64,000 nt of DNA. Source: Prevotella sp. GTDB lineage: Bacteria; Bacteroidota; Bacteroidia; Bacteroidales; Bacteroidaceae. The notes under the pieces were generated by a model that saw nothing but the letters and a program-made list of their open reading frames with translations, searched no databases and was not told where the DNA came from. A program made the translations under genes and the position numbers. The DNA lies in contig JAIKZG010000013.1 in assembly GCA_024682415.1 (NCBI GenBank), forward strand, positions 87,219-151,218, given 5' to 3'. Below are positions 24,616 to 33,103 of this stretch, piece after piece (position 1 is the stretch's first letter; every line of letters begins with the position of its first letter).

Positions 24616-27603
24616 ATGCAAAACAAAGGACTTGTAATTGTAACAGCCGTCTTACTGACGCTTGCAAGTATCTTCTATTTGTCTTTCTCGGTCGCTACTA
24701 GCTATTATGATAGTGAGGCCGCGAAGTTAAAAGATCCGATCGCGCAGCAGGATTATAAAGATTCTGTTAAGTATCTCGGCATCTACTCATATCAGAAGTG
24801 CTTGGAAACTCAGATTGGTCTCGGACTTGACCTCAAGGGCGGTATGAACGTTATCCTTGAGATTTCTGTGCCGGATGTAGTGGAAACACTCGCTGACCAC
24901 AAGACCGACCTCGCTTTTACACGTGCAATGAATCAGGCACGCAAGGAAGAGGAAACTTCACAGGACGACTTCATTTCTCTTTTTATCAAAGCTTATCATC
25001 AGACTGCTCCTGGTCATCGTCTCGCAGAGATATTCGCCACTCAGCAGTTGCAAGGCAAAGTTTCTCCACAAAGCTCAGACTCTGAAGTGGAAAAGGCTCT
25101 GCGCACTGAGGTACAGAATGCTATCGACAACTCATTCAATGTCGTTCGCACTCGTATTGACCAGTTTGGCGTAGTGCAGCCTAACATTCAGAAGCTTGAG
25201 GGACAGCAGGGACGTATCATGGTAGAAATGCCTGGTATACGTGAGCCTGAGCGTATGCGTAAACTCCTTCAGGGTAGCGCTAACCTTGAGTTCTGGGAAA
25301 CTTATAATGCCGAAGAGGCTATCCCTTATTTGCAGCAGCTCGATCAGCGCATGGCAAATGGCGGTGAAGAGGTTGCTGACACAGCAGTAGCTGATTCTGC
25401 AAAGAATGTAGTGGCTAAGGCCGCAAAGCCTAAGTTCCAGCTTAAGGGCGCAAAGAAGAACAACAGCGCTGAAGCTGCCGCTAACGCTGCTACAGCTCAG
25501 GCTAAAAAGCTTCATCCGTTGCTCTCTATGCTTCAGACTACTGGCGCTCAGTCTTTGTCTGTTGTAGGCTACGCAAGCGTTCGCGATACAGCGGCAATCA
25601 ATAAGGTGATTTATTCTCAGACAGCTTCACAGGTGCTTCCTTCTGATATGAAGCTCCTTTGGAGCGCTAAGCCAGCAGATGGTATTCAGGCTAAGAATAT
25701 TTTCGAGCTTCATGCTTTGAAGGTCACCACTACTTCTGGTCGTGCTCCTCTTGAGGGTGACGTCGTAACCGACGCTTCCGACCAGTTTAACAACCTTACT
25801 GGTACTCCTGAGGTAAGCATGAGTATGAATTCAGAGGGCGCTCGTCGTTGGGCTTCTTTGACTAAGGCTAACGTAGGTAAGGCTATCGCTATCGTTCTCG
25901 ATGGAGTGGTTTACTCAGCTCCTCGTGTAAACGGCGAGATTGATGGTGGACAATCTTCTATCTCTGGTAACTTCACTATCGAAGATACAAAAGACTTGGC
26001 AAACACTTTGAAGTCAGGTCGTATGCCTGCTCCTGCACGTATTGTTCAGGAAGAGGTTGTAGGTCCTACTCTTGGTGCTCAGTCTATCCAGCAGGGTATC
26101 ATGTCGTTTGCAATTGCATTCGTAATCCTGATGTTGTACATGGTAGCTATGTATAATGTAATTCCGGGTATGATGGCAAACCTCGCCTTGGTGGTTAATA
26201 TCTTCTTCACCTTAGGTATATTGACATCGTTCCAGGCTGCCCTTACGATGAGTGGTATCGCTGGTATGGTGCTCTCTCTCGGTACGGCGGTAGACGCCAA
26301 TGTGCTTATCTATGAGCGTACGAAGGAAGAACTTCGTGCCGGCAAGAACACTCGCGACGCTATGGCTGCCGGTTATAGCAACGCGTTCTCAGCTATCTTT
26401 GACTCTAACTTTACATCTATCATCACAGGTGTAATCCTCTATGTATTCGGTACAGGTCCTATCCGTGGTTTCGCTACCACATGGATAATCGGTATTGTAT
26501 GCTCTTTCTTTACAGCGGTTTATCTGACTCGTCTTGTGTTCGACTATAAGATGCGTCACGACAAGTGGCTCACTCAGACATTCACCACATCGTTGTCTAA
26601 GAACTTGATGCATGGCTCTCACTTCGGTTTCATGAAGATGCGCCGATTCTCATTCTCTGTAATGGGAATAGCAGCAGTTGTATTCATTGCAAGCTTTGCC
26701 CTTCGCGGACTCTCTCAGAGCATCGACTTCACAGGTGGACGTAACTATGTAGTGGTATTCGAGAAGGCTGTAGAGCCTGAGCAGGTGCGCACTTTGCTCG
26801 GCGAGGCATTCCCTAACTGCACTTCTGGAGCTTTGGCTCTCGGTACAGATCATAAGACTATACGTATCTCTACCAACTATAAGATAGATAGCAACAACCC
26901 TGCCGTAGACGACGAGGCAGAGACTATCCTTTACAATGCTTTGCATAAGGCAGGTCTTGTTTCTCAGCCGAATGTGGCATCATTCAAGAATCCTGATGTG
27001 CGCCAGGGTGGTTCTATCATTAGCAGTTCTAAGGTAGGTCCTTCAGTTGCTAAGGATGTTACTCATGCAGCTATCATCAGCGTAATCTTGGCTCTTGTCG
27101 CAATATTCCTTTATATATTGGTACGCTTCCGTAATGTGGCGTTCTCAGTAGGCTCTGTTGTGGCTTTGGCATGCGATACTCTTGTAGTGCTCGGTGTATA
27201 TTCATTGTGCTGGGGATGGATGCCATTCTCGCTCGAGGTGGATCAGACCTTTATCGGTGCTATCCTTACTGTGATAGGTTATTCTATCAATGATAAGGTG
27301 GTGGTGTTTGACCGTATACGTGAGAACCTCCGTTTGCACAAGCATTTGGATTTCGAGAGCTTGTTCAACAATAGTATTAACGAGACATTGACTCGTACCA
27401 TCAACACCTCTATGTCTACATTGATTGTGTTGCTATGTATCTTCTTCCTCGGTGGAGAAAGCATCCGCAGCTTCTCATTCGCAATGATTCTGGGTGTAAT
27501 CTTCGGTACATTGAGCTCAATCTTCATTGCCGCTCCTGTAGCATTCCTTACTCTTAGCAAGCGTGCAGCAGGCAAGCGTCACCTTTCATCAGAAGAGGCT
27601 TAA
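24616..27603 (+). CDS. secDF: Protein translocase subunit SecDF (fused)
   Basis: SecDF uses the proton gradient to pull proteins through the SecYEG channel. The 995-residue chain joins SecD and SecF, a fusion usual in Bacteroidetes. An N-terminal span (about 5-25) is followed by GLGLDLKGGMNVILEI, the SecD D1 motif, and a periplasmic domain with a KA-rich insert near 255-300. The SecD membrane block starts near 496 and includes GTAVDANVLIYERTKEEL. SecF begins near 673 (MRRFSFSVMG) with the IDFTGG motif, and its membrane block contains GYSINDKVVVFDRIRENL. The gene has its own promoter and terminator. Confidence 0.97.
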   Translation: MQNKGLVIVTAVLLTLASIFYLSFSVATSYYDSEAAKLKDPIAQQDYKDSVKYLGIYSYQKCLETQIGLGLDLKGGMNVILEISVPDVVETLADHKTDLAFTRAMNQARKEEETSQDDFISLFIKAYHQTAPGHRLAEIFATQQLQGKVSPQSSDSEVEKALRTEVQNAIDNSFNVVRTRIDQFGVVQPNIQKLEGQQGRIMVEMPGIREPERMRKLLQGSANLEFWETYNAEEAIPYLQQLDQRMANGGEEVADTAVADSAKNVVAKAAKPKFQLKGAKKNNSAEAAANAATAQAKKLHPLLSMLQTTGAQSLSVVGYASVRDTAAINKVIYSQTASQVLPSDMKLLWSAKPADGIQAKNIFELHALKVTTTSGRAPLEGDVVTDASDQFNNLTGTPEVSMSMNSEGARRWASLTKANVGKAIAIVLDGVVYSAPRVNGEIDGGQSSISGNFTIEDTKDLANTLKSGRMPAPARIVQEEVVGPTLGAQSIQQGIMSFAIAFVILMLYMVAMYNVIPGMMANLALVVNIFFTLGILTSFQAALTMSGIAGMVLSLGTAVDANVLIYERTKEELRAGKNTRDAMAAGYSNAFSAIFDSNFTSIITGVILYVFGTGPIRGFATTWIIGIVCSFFTAVYLTRLVFDYKMRHDKWLTQTFTTSLSKNLMHGSHFGFMKMRRFSFSVMGIAAVVFIASFALRGLSQSIDFTGGRNYVVVFEKAVEPEQVRTLLGEAFPNCTSGALALGTDHKTIRISTNYKIDSNNPAVDDEAETILYNALHKAGLVSQPNVASFKNPDVRQGGSIISSSKVGPSVAKDVTHAAIISVILALVAIFLYILVRFRNVAFSVGSVVALACDTLVVLGVYSLCWGWMPFSLEVDQTFIGAILTVIGYSINDKVVVFDRIRENLRLHKHLDFESLFNNSINETLTRTINTSMSTLIVLLCIFFLGGESIRSFSFAMILGVIFGTLSSIFIAAPVAFLTLSKRAAGKRHLSSEEA

Positions 27604-27678
27604 TACTTTGCGATAAAGCATATATACGCACATGCTTCATGTTTCTTTTTATTCGTGAAGTATAGGGGTTGATAATAT

Positions 27679-27724
27679 AAAGATGATCGATAGAGATGTG
27701 TTCTCTGTCGGTCATCTTTTTTTT
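27679..27724 (+). terminator. secDF terminator
   Basis: AAAGATGATCGATAGAGA pairs with TCTCTGTCGGTCATCTTT around a short loop, allowing G-T pairs, followed by a run of T. Confidence 0.9.
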
Positions 27725-27946
27725 ATACGCTCAAAAACAGTGAAAAATACGTTTGATTTTTTATAAAAGTATGAATGATTTTATGGAAAATCGTGCATAA
27801 AAAATATTTCATTACATTTAATGAATTTCTTGAAAATGTAACACCGCATATTTTTTCTTTCTGTCTTTTCGCGGGAGCATAACATTTGCGCGCATTATTC
27901 TTATGCTTGATAAAAAAGATTAAAATGATATATTTTTGCCTATAAA

Positions 27947-27978
27947 TTTGTTTGTTTCAGATATTTAGCGTAATTTTG
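27947..27978 (+). promoter_or_regulatory. rpsU promoter
   Basis: TTTG (27947-27950) and TAATTTTG (27971-27978) are 20 bases apart, an exact Bacteroidetes promoter. Confidence 0.8.
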
Positions 27979-28061
27979 CAGCCGCAAAAGCGAGGAGATA
28001 TTGTATCTAATCGCTAAATGCATGATAATGAATTAAATAACAATTAAACAAAAGAAACAAA

Positions 28062-28253
28062 ATGATTATCGTACCAGTTAAGGATGGTGAGAACATTGAG
28101 CGCGCGCTCAAGAAGTTCAAGAGAAAGTTTGAGAAAACAGGTGTTGTTAAGGAGTTGCGTTCACGTCAGCAGTATAACAAGCCTAGTGTTCTGAAGCGTC
28201 TCAAGATGGAACATGCCATCTATGTACAGAAGTTGCGTCAGGAAGAAGAATAA
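28062..28253 (+). CDS. rpsU: 30S ribosomal protein S21 (bS21)
   Basis: The 63-residue basic protein reads MIIVPVKDGENIERALKKFK and continues with the bS21 arginine/lysine helix (KELRSRQQYNKPSVLK). bS21 sits on the platform of the small subunit next to the 3' end of 16S rRNA. In Bacteroidetes it helps cover the anti-Shine-Dalgarno, according to structural work on Flavobacterium. The leader before its ATG is A-rich and has no Shine-Dalgarno. It is framed by its own promoter and a strong terminator. Confidence 0.97.
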   Translation: MIIVPVKDGENIERALKKFKRKFEKTGVVKELRSRQQYNKPSVLKRLKMEHAIYVQKLRQEEE

Positions 28254-28376
28254 AGATATATTATTCTCTCAATCCTTTGATGTATTTAAGTTGAACTTAT
28301 TAAGAAAGGTAGGTTAAGCATAGTTTTATAGAAAACATTCCGTGTTTTAAAAATTAAAATTTTGAATATATATGGG

Positions 28377-28414
28377 CATAGTGGATGACTTTTGTCATTC
28401 ACTATGTTTTTTTT
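28377..28414 (+). terminator. rpsU terminator
   Basis: CATAGTGGATGA pairs with TCATTCACTATG across a short loop, followed by eight T residues. It lies about 125 bases after the rpsU stop in an otherwise empty spacer of 300 bases. Confidence 0.9.
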
Positions 28415-28554
28415 ATACCTATAGCAATAGGTGTTGTCGCAAACAGTTGTTTATGGCTCGTGAAAAACATGAAAAATACTTTGAAAATTTTGTGGAATGA
28501 AAAAAAAACGGTACATTCGTGGCGTAATACAAGTTACAACCGACGACAAAACTT

Positions 28555-29436
28555 ATGGTTGAAGAGTTTTTGGAATATAACAGATATGAGAAAAATCGCT
28601 CGCCTCGCACGATTCAAAATTATGCCGATGCGATAACCGATTTTCAGCGCTATTTTTCAATGCTTGATACCGGGATGACTTGGGAAACTGTCGATGCCGA
28701 CGTGATACGCGACTGGATGGAGTGGCAGATGAACAATGGCATAGCAGCGTCGTCAATAGATACTCGTCTGAGCGCAATACGATCTTTATATAAATTTGCC
28801 CTTTCAAGAGGATTTGTAGACAAAGATCCTGCTCACGAAATAGCCGGCCCTAAAAAGTCGAAATCTCTTCCTCAATATTTGAGGGAAGACGAGATGAATA
28901 AGCTTCTCGACGATTTTCCCTGGGGTGTAGACTATAAGAGCATACTCGCACGGACTGTCATAATGACTTTCTATGAGACGGGCATAAGATGCTCGGAGCT
29001 TGTGGGGATGAATGACAATTCGGTAGACTTTATCGCAAAACAGATAAAGGTGCTCGGCAAGCGAAACAAACAGAGACTCGTTCCTTTCGGTTCGGAATTG
29101 GAAGCGGCTTTCAGAAAATACCTTGATGTCCGTAATGAGACATTCGGATTTCGGGAAGAGGGCTTCTTCTTATCGGTCAAAGGGAAAAGAGTAAGCGGAG
29201 CGCAGGTGTATAAGATGGTGAGAGAACATTTGAGGAGTGTATGCACATTGAAAAAATGCTCGCCCCATGTGCTGAGGCACACGTTCGCCACCGCCATGCT
29301 TAATCATAATGCCGGGCTTGAGAATGTGAAAGAGCTGCTCGGACATGAAAGCGTTGCTACGACTGAGATTTACACTCATACTACGTTTGAACAATTAAAA
29401 CGGGTGTACGCGGAATCACATCCGCGACTCGGATAA
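28555..29436 (+). CDS. XerC/XerD-like tyrosine recombinase
   Basis: The 293-residue protein has the SAM-like N-terminal core-binding domain (EEFLEYNRYEKNRSPRTIQNY) and a C-terminal catalytic domain. The catalytic set is complete: R145 (TGIRCSEL), K169 in VLGKRNKQR, H238 and R241 (SPHVLRHTFATAML), H264 (LLGHESVATTEIYTH) and nucleophile Y273. Length and motifs match housekeeping Xer recombinases that resolve chromosome dimers at dif. Its position before hpf and the tRNA-tuf cluster is common in Bacteroidetes, supporting a chromosomal rather than mobile role. XerC versus XerD cannot be decided here. Confidence 0.9.
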   Translation: MVEEFLEYNRYEKNRSPRTIQNYADAITDFQRYFSMLDTGMTWETVDADVIRDWMEWQMNNGIAASSIDTRLSAIRSLYKFALSRGFVDKDPAHEIAGPKKSKSLPQYLREDEMNKLLDDFPWGVDYKSILARTVIMTFYETGIRCSELVGMNDNSVDFIAKQIKVLGKRNKQRLVPFGSELEAAFRKYLDVRNETFGFREEGFFLSVKGKRVSGAQVYKMVREHLRSVCTLKKCSPHVLRHTFATAMLNHNAGLENVKELLGHESVATTEIYTHTTFEQLKRVYAESHPRLG

Positions 29437-29484
29437 AGTGAAACATACATATAATAATAACAAGAAGGACTAACCTTTATAAAA

Positions 29485-29499
29485 TTGGAGGTAACTATG
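29485..29499 (+). promoter_or_regulatory. Strong Shine-Dalgarno of hpf
   Basis: GGAGGTAACTATG places a GGAGGT core six bases before the ATG at 29497. This is a near-perfect match to the 16S 3' end, and it is unusual in a window where almost no other gene has one. It settles the start at 29497, not the TTG at 29485. Confidence 0.75.
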
Positions 29500-29796
29500 G
29501 AAATTAAGATTCAGTCGATTCATTTCGACGCAACAGAGAAGTTGGAAGAGTTTATCGAGAAGAAGGTCGCTAAGCTGGAGAAGGCGTATGAGGATATCCA
29601 GAAGGTAGATATTCAGCTCAAGGTGGTTAAGCCTGCGACAGCTCTCAACAAGGAAACTTCTATAACCGTAACCGTTCCTGGACATCAGATACATGTCGAA
29701 AAGACATGCGACACCTTTGAGGAAGGTGTTGACCAGTGCGTTGACAGTTTGAAGGTTTCTTTGGTGAAATACAAAGAGAAGATGCGTAAGAAATAA
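29497..29796 (+). CDS. hpf: Ribosome hibernation promoting factor (HPF/RaiA family)
   Basis: The product is 99 residues, MEIKIQSIHFDATEKLEEFI and onward, the short (single-domain) HPF/YfiA form. The beta-alpha fold is indicated by the alternating VDIQLKVVKP and SITVTVPGHQIHVEKTCDTFEEGVDQCVDSLKV segments. HPF binds the decoding centre of idle ribosomes and protects them in stationary phase. The start is fixed by a GGAGGT Shine-Dalgarno. It lies about 60 bases after the recombinase gene. The promoter of the tRNA/tuf operon begins about 40 bases downstream. Confidence 0.93.
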   Translation: MEIKIQSIHFDATEKLEEFIEKKVAKLEKAYEDIQKVDIQLKVVKPATALNKETSITVTVPGHQIHVEKTCDTFEEGVDQCVDSLKVSLVKYKEKMRKK

Positions 29797-29834
29797 GAAA
29801 TTTGCGCTTTTTTGAGATTTTTTTCTCGAAAAGT

Positions 29835-29865
29835 TTTGGAGGTTTAAAAATAATGCCTATCTTTG
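29835..29865 (+). promoter_or_regulatory. Promoter of the tRNA-tuf operon
   Basis: TTTG (29835-29838) and TATCTTTG (29858-29865) are 19 bases apart. It drives the four-tRNA and tuf run. A hairpin-forming leader begins immediately after the -7 box. Confidence 0.85.
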
Positions 29866-29912
29866 CAGCCGTTTTACAACACGTCCTAACTTAGAGTCGT
29901 AAAAACGGCTGC
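29865..29912 (+). other. Leader hairpin of the tRNA-tuf transcript
   Basis: GCAGCCGTTTTAC (29865-29877) pairs with GTAAAAACGGCTGC (29899-29912) apart from one extra A, enclosing a 21-base loop. The stem is at the very 5' end of the predicted transcript, just before tRNA-Thr. It has no T-run, so it is not a terminator. RNA processing or 5' protection is plausible. Confidence 0.6.
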
Positions 29913-29920
29913 AAGGATTT

Positions 29921-29994
29921 GCCTCTTTAGCTCAGTTGGCCAGAGCACGTGATTTGTAATCTCGGGGTCGTTGGTTCGAATCCGACAAGAGGCT
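29921..29994 (+). tRNA. tRNA-Thr (anticodon TGT)
   Basis: Acceptor GCCTCTT/AAGAGGC, D-arm AGCTCAGTTGGCCAGAGC, anticodon loop TTTGTAA and T-loop GTTCGAATCC are all intact. It is the first of four tRNAs ahead of tuf. Confidence 0.96.
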
Positions 29995-30039
29995 CACAAG
30001 GAAGATGACGAGTTGCTAAAGCAAACAGACATAAGGATT

Positions 30040-30122
30040 GGGTAGTTACCAGAGTGGCCAAATGGGGCAGACTGTAAATCTGCTGGCTTTCGCCTTCGGT
30101 GGTTCGAATCCATCACTACCCA
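30040..30122 (+). tRNA. tRNA-Tyr (anticodon GTA)
   Basis: Acceptor GGGTAGT/ACTACCC, anticodon loop CTGTAAA and a long variable arm (GGCTTTCGCC) typical of class II tRNA-Tyr. Confidence 0.96.
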
Positions 30123-30139
30123 CTTCAATTTGAAGTTTT

Positions 30140-30212
30140 GCGGAAATAGCTCAGTTGATAGAGCACTAGCCTTCCAAGCTGGGGGTCGCGGGTTTGAGCC
30201 CCGTTTTCCGCT
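30140..30212 (+). tRNA. tRNA-Gly (anticodon TCC)
   Basis: Acceptor GCGGAAA/TTTCCGC, anticodon loop CTTCCAA. The T-loop reads GTTTGAGCCC. Third in the tRNA run. Confidence 0.95.
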
Positions 30213-30220
30213 CTACTTAT

Positions 30221-30292
<72 letters not shown>

Positions 30293-30346
30293 CTTTATAT
30301 GGGTGTAATGAAGAGACGGAGAGCTGGTTTTTCACTTCTATTTTGT

Positions 30347-30370
30347 GATTTGAGTTTTCAAATCTCTTTT
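30347..30370 (+). terminator. Possible weak attenuator between the tRNAs and tuf
   Basis: GATTTGA and TCAAATC form a 7-bp stem around GTTT, followed by TCTTTTG. It is weak, and it could reduce read-through from the tRNA promoter into tuf. It may equally be a chance hairpin. Confidence 0.35.
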
Positions 30371-30437
30371 GTTTCCCTGAAATTTATTAATCGAGATAAT
30401 TCGACAATTTTAAAAATTTAAATAAAACAAGAAAGCT

Positions 30438-31628
30438 ATGGCTAAAGAGACATTTCAGCGTACCAAGCCACATGTAAATATTGGTACAATCGGTCACGTA
30501 GACCACGGTAAAACTACTCTTACCGCTGCCATTTCATTGACATTGAGTAAGAAGGGTTTTGGTTCTGAAGAAGTTAAGTCTTTCGATCAGATCGATAACG
30601 CTCCTGAGGAGAAAGAGCGTGGTATTACCATCAACACTGCTCATATCGAGTATGAAACAGAAAAGCGTCACTACGCACACGTAGACTGCCCGGGACACGC
30701 CGATTATGTAAAGAACATGGTAACTGGTGCTGCTCAGATGGACGGTGCTATCCTTGTAGTTGCTGCTACTGATGGTCCTATGCCTCAGACACGTGAGCAC
30801 GTACTTTTGGCTCGTCAGGTAAACGTTCCTCGTTTGGTTGTATTCTTGAACAAGTGCGACCTCGTTGAAGACGAAGAAATGCTCGAGCTCGTTGAAATGG
30901 AAGTTCGTGAGATTCTCGAACAGTATGAATACGAAGAGGATACTCCTATCGTTCGTGGTTCTGCTCTTGGTGCTTTGAACGGCGTTGAGAAGTGGGAAGA
31001 CAAGGTTATGGAGCTTATGAATACTGTTGATACATGGATTGAAGAGCCAGTTCGTGATACAGATAAGCCATTCTTGATGCCTGTTGAGGATGTATTCTCA
31101 ATCACTGGTCGTGGTACTGTTGCTACTGGTCGTATCGAGACTGGTAAGGTTAAGGTAGGCGACGAAGTTGAGTTGCTCGGTCTTGGTGAGGACAAGAAGT
31201 CAGTTGTAACTGGCGTTGAGATGTTCCGTAAGATCCTTGACGAGGGTGAAGCTGGTGATAACGTAGGATTGCTTCTCCGTGGTATTGATAAGGCTGAAAT
31301 CAAGCGTGGTATGGTACTCTGCCATCCAGGACAGATTCATCCACACAAGAAGTTCAAGGCTTCTATTTATGTATTGAAGAAAGAAGAAGGTGGTCGTCAC
31401 ACTCCATTCGGAAACAAGTATCGTCCACAGTTCTATCTCCGTACAATGGACTGCACCGGTGAAATCTCATTGCCAGAGGGCGTAGAGATGGTTATGCCAG
31501 GTGATAACGTTGAAATCACAGTTGATTTGATTTATGCTGTTGCATTGAACGTAGGTCTCCGTTTCGCTATTCGCGAGGGTGGTCGTACAGTGGGTTCAGG
31601 TCAGATCACTGAAATTCTTGACGATTAA
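30438..31628 (+). CDS. tuf: Elongation factor Tu
   Basis: EF-Tu delivers aminoacyl-tRNA to the ribosome in a GTP-dependent step. The 396-residue chain is canonical. Its P-loop is GHVDHGKTT, the switch regions are [10 protein letters not shown] and [13 protein letters not shown], and guanine specificity comes from FLNKCDLV and GSALGAL. The C-terminal beta-barrel domains end [16 protein letters not shown]. It is preceded by four tRNAs and followed by tRNA-Trp and secE. This matches the thrU-tyrU-glyT-thrT-tufB order of E. coli. Confidence 0.99.
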   Translation: MAKETFQRTKPHVNIGTIGHVDHGKTTLTAAISLTLSKKGFGSEEVKSFDQIDNAPEEKERGITINTAHIEYETEKRHYAHVDCPGHADYVKNMVTGAAQMDGAILVVAATDGPMPQTREHVLLARQVNVPRLVVFLNKCDLVEDEEMLELVEMEVREILEQYEYEEDTPIVRGSALGALNGVEKWEDKVMELMNTVDTWIEEPVRDTDKPFLMPVEDVFSITGRGTVATGRIETGKVKVGDEVELLGLGEDKKSVVTGVEMFRKILDEGEAGDNVGLLLRGIDKAEIKRGMVLCHPGQIHPHKKFKASIYVLKKEEGGRHTPFGNKYRPQFYLRTMDCTGEISLPEGVEMVMPGDNVEITVDLIYAVALNVGLRFAIREGGRTVGSGQITEILDD

Positions 31629-31651
31629 TCTTTAACGATTATAAAGGATTT

Positions 31652-31697
31652 GAAGGATTGAAGAATAATCCTTCGGGAAGTCTTCAATCCTTCTTTT
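31652..31697 (+). terminator. Terminator or attenuator after tuf, with two alternative foldings
   Basis: GAAGGATTGAAGA (31652-31664) pairs perfectly with TCTTCAATCCTTC (31681-31693), followed by TTTTC. The first eight bases can instead pair with AATCCTTC at 31667-31674. The structure is between tuf and tRNA-Trp/secE. Confidence 0.75.
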
Positions 31698-31703
31698 CAA
31701 CTT

Positions 31704-31776
31704 ACGGGTTTAGCTCAGTTGGTAGAGCACTGGTCTCCAAAACCAGGTGTCGAGAGTTCGAGTCTTTCAACCCGTG
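31704..31776 (+). tRNA. tRNA-Trp (anticodon CCA)
   Basis: Acceptor ACGGGTT/AACCCGT, anticodon stem CTGGT/ACCAG with loop CTCCAAA. It ends 14 bases before the secE ATG, so tRNA processing would create the 5' end of the secE mRNA. Confidence 0.96.
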
Positions 31777-31790
31777 CTAATAAAGATAAT

Positions 31791-31982
31791 ATGTTTAAGA
31801 AATTCGTAAATTATTGCAAGACTTGCTACGATGAACTTGCTCACAAGACAACGTGGCCAACGCGTGCACAACTTACACATAGCGCTGTAATTGTATTATC
31901 TGCTTCCCTTATTATTGCGCTTGTGGTGTTCTGTATGGACAGTGTGTTCCGTTTCGTAATGCAAACGATTTATCCTAATTAA
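31791..31982 (+). CDS. secE: Preprotein translocase subunit SecE
   Basis: The listed ORF begins inside tRNA-Trp. The proper start is the ATG at 31791 (MFKKFVNYCKTCYDELAHKT), giving 63 residues. It has the short SecE form: an amphipathic N-terminal helix with the conserved TTWPTRAQL, then a single membrane span (about 35-56, AVIVLSASLIIALVVFCMDSV). SecE clamps SecY in the SecYEG channel. nusG follows 43 bases downstream, the universal secE-nusG pairing. Confidence 0.95.
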   Translation: MFKKFVNYCKTCYDELAHKTTWPTRAQLTHSAVIVLSASLIIALVVFCMDSVFRFVMQTIYPN

Positions 31983-32025
31983 ACATCTAAACGTTTAATT
32001 TTTCACAAGGTAGTCTACTAAAGAA

Positions 32026-32574
32026 ATGGCTGAAACAAGTAAAAATTGGTATGTACTCATTGCTATCAGTGGCAAGGAACTTAAGGTCAAAGAGTATATC
32101 GAGGCCGAAATGAAGCACAACGATTTTTTGCGTGCTCATGTTTCTCAGGTACTGGTTCCAATCGAAAAGCATCCTATTACTCGTAACGGTAAGCGTGTCG
32201 TGCAGGAGAAAGTTTCTCTTGCCGGTTATGTGTTTCTGGAGTCAGATGTTCGTGGAGGTGAGGTAGCGCGTATGGTGCGCTTTATGCCTAATGTCCTCGG
32301 ATTCCTTGGCGGAATGGATAAACCGTCGCCAGTACCACAGCGAGACATAAACCGTATGCTTGGAACTGTCGAAGAGACCGAAATCGAGGATGATGTAATG
32401 ATTCCTTATGAGGTTAATGAGGTGGTGAAAGTTACGGATGGTCCATTCAGTGGATTCAATGGTATCGTGGAAGAAATCTATCCTGAAAAGCGTAAGCTTA
32501 AGGTTATGGTTAAAATCTTCGGTCGTCAGAATCCATTGGAGTTAGGTTTCACGCAAGTCGAAAAAGAAGGATAG
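32026..32574 (+). CDS. nusG: Transcription termination/antitermination protein NusG
   Basis: NusG binds RNA polymerase and couples it to Rho or the ribosome. The 182-residue chain has the NGN domain (NWYVLIAISGKELKVKEYIE, and GYVFLESDV), the loop LGFLGGMDKPSPVPQ, and a C-terminal KOW domain KVTDGPFSGFNGIVEEIYPEKRKLKV. No Bacteroidetes LoaP-type features are obvious, and its position between secE and rplK marks it as the housekeeping NusG. Confidence 0.97.
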   Translation: MAETSKNWYVLIAISGKELKVKEYIEAEMKHNDFLRAHVSQVLVPIEKHPITRNGKRVVQEKVSLAGYVFLESDVRGGEVARMVRFMPNVLGFLGGMDKPSPVPQRDINRMLGTVEETEIEDDVMIPYEVNEVVKVTDGPFSGFNGIVEEIYPEKRKLKVMVKIFGRQNPLELGFTQVEKEG

Positions 32575-32635
32575 GTATTGTTACGAGTACTGAGGTCTTC
32601 TATACAAACTTCAATTTTTTTAATTAACAAAAGAA

Positions 32636-33076
32636 ATGGCTAAAGAAGTTGCTGGATTAATCAAATTACAGATTAAAGGTGGCGCAGCAAATCCTTCTCC
32701 TCCAGTAGGTCCTGCCCTTGGTTCTAAGGGTATCAACATCATGGGCTTCTGCAAGGAGTTCAATGCGCGTACACAAGATAAGGCTGGAAAGATTCTTCCT
32801 GTCGTTATAACTTACTATACCGACAAGTCTTTTAGCTTCGTCATCAAGACTCCTCCTGCTGCAGTACAGCTGAAGGAAGTTGCTAAGGTGAAGAGCGGTA
32901 GTGCTCAGCCTAACCGTCAGAAGGTTGCTTCAGTTACTTGGGAACAGGTAAAGGCAATCGCTCAGGACAAAATGGCAGACCTCAACTGCTTCACTGTAGA
33001 AAGTGCAATGCGTCTTGTTGCCGGTACAGCTAGAAGTATGGGTATTACAGTTAAAGGGGATTTCCCTGGTGAATAA
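32636..33076 (+). CDS. rplK: 50S ribosomal protein L11 (uL11)
   Basis: uL11 forms part of the GTPase-associated centre. The 146-residue product shows the proline-rich N-terminal [20 protein letters not shown] and the C-terminal RNA-binding domain with [12 protein letters not shown]. Length is typical. It is 61 bases after nusG. Confidence 0.98.
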   Translation: MAKEVAGLIKLQIKGGAANPSPPVGPALGSKGINIMGFCKEFNARTQDKAGKILPVVITYYTDKSFSFVIKTPPAAVQLKEVAKVKSGSAQPNRQKVASVTWEQVKAIAQDKMADLNCFTVESAMRLVAGTARSMGITVKGDFPGE

Positions 33077-33103
33077 GAACTTCAATTAAGTAAGCATTAA
33101 GAA

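Larger units (their letters stand above)
27604..28061 (+). other. Intergenic region between secDF and rpsU
   Basis: It holds the secDF terminator (27679-27724) and the rpsU promoter (27947-27978). The middle 200 bases are AT-rich with no supported gene. The predicted rpsU leader is about 75 bases. Confidence 0.6.

Noticed and set aside
28555-29436. Phage or integrative-element integrase
   Set aside because: Length and motifs fit housekeeping Xer recombinases and the context is conserved core genes; no attachment repeats or phage genes are near.
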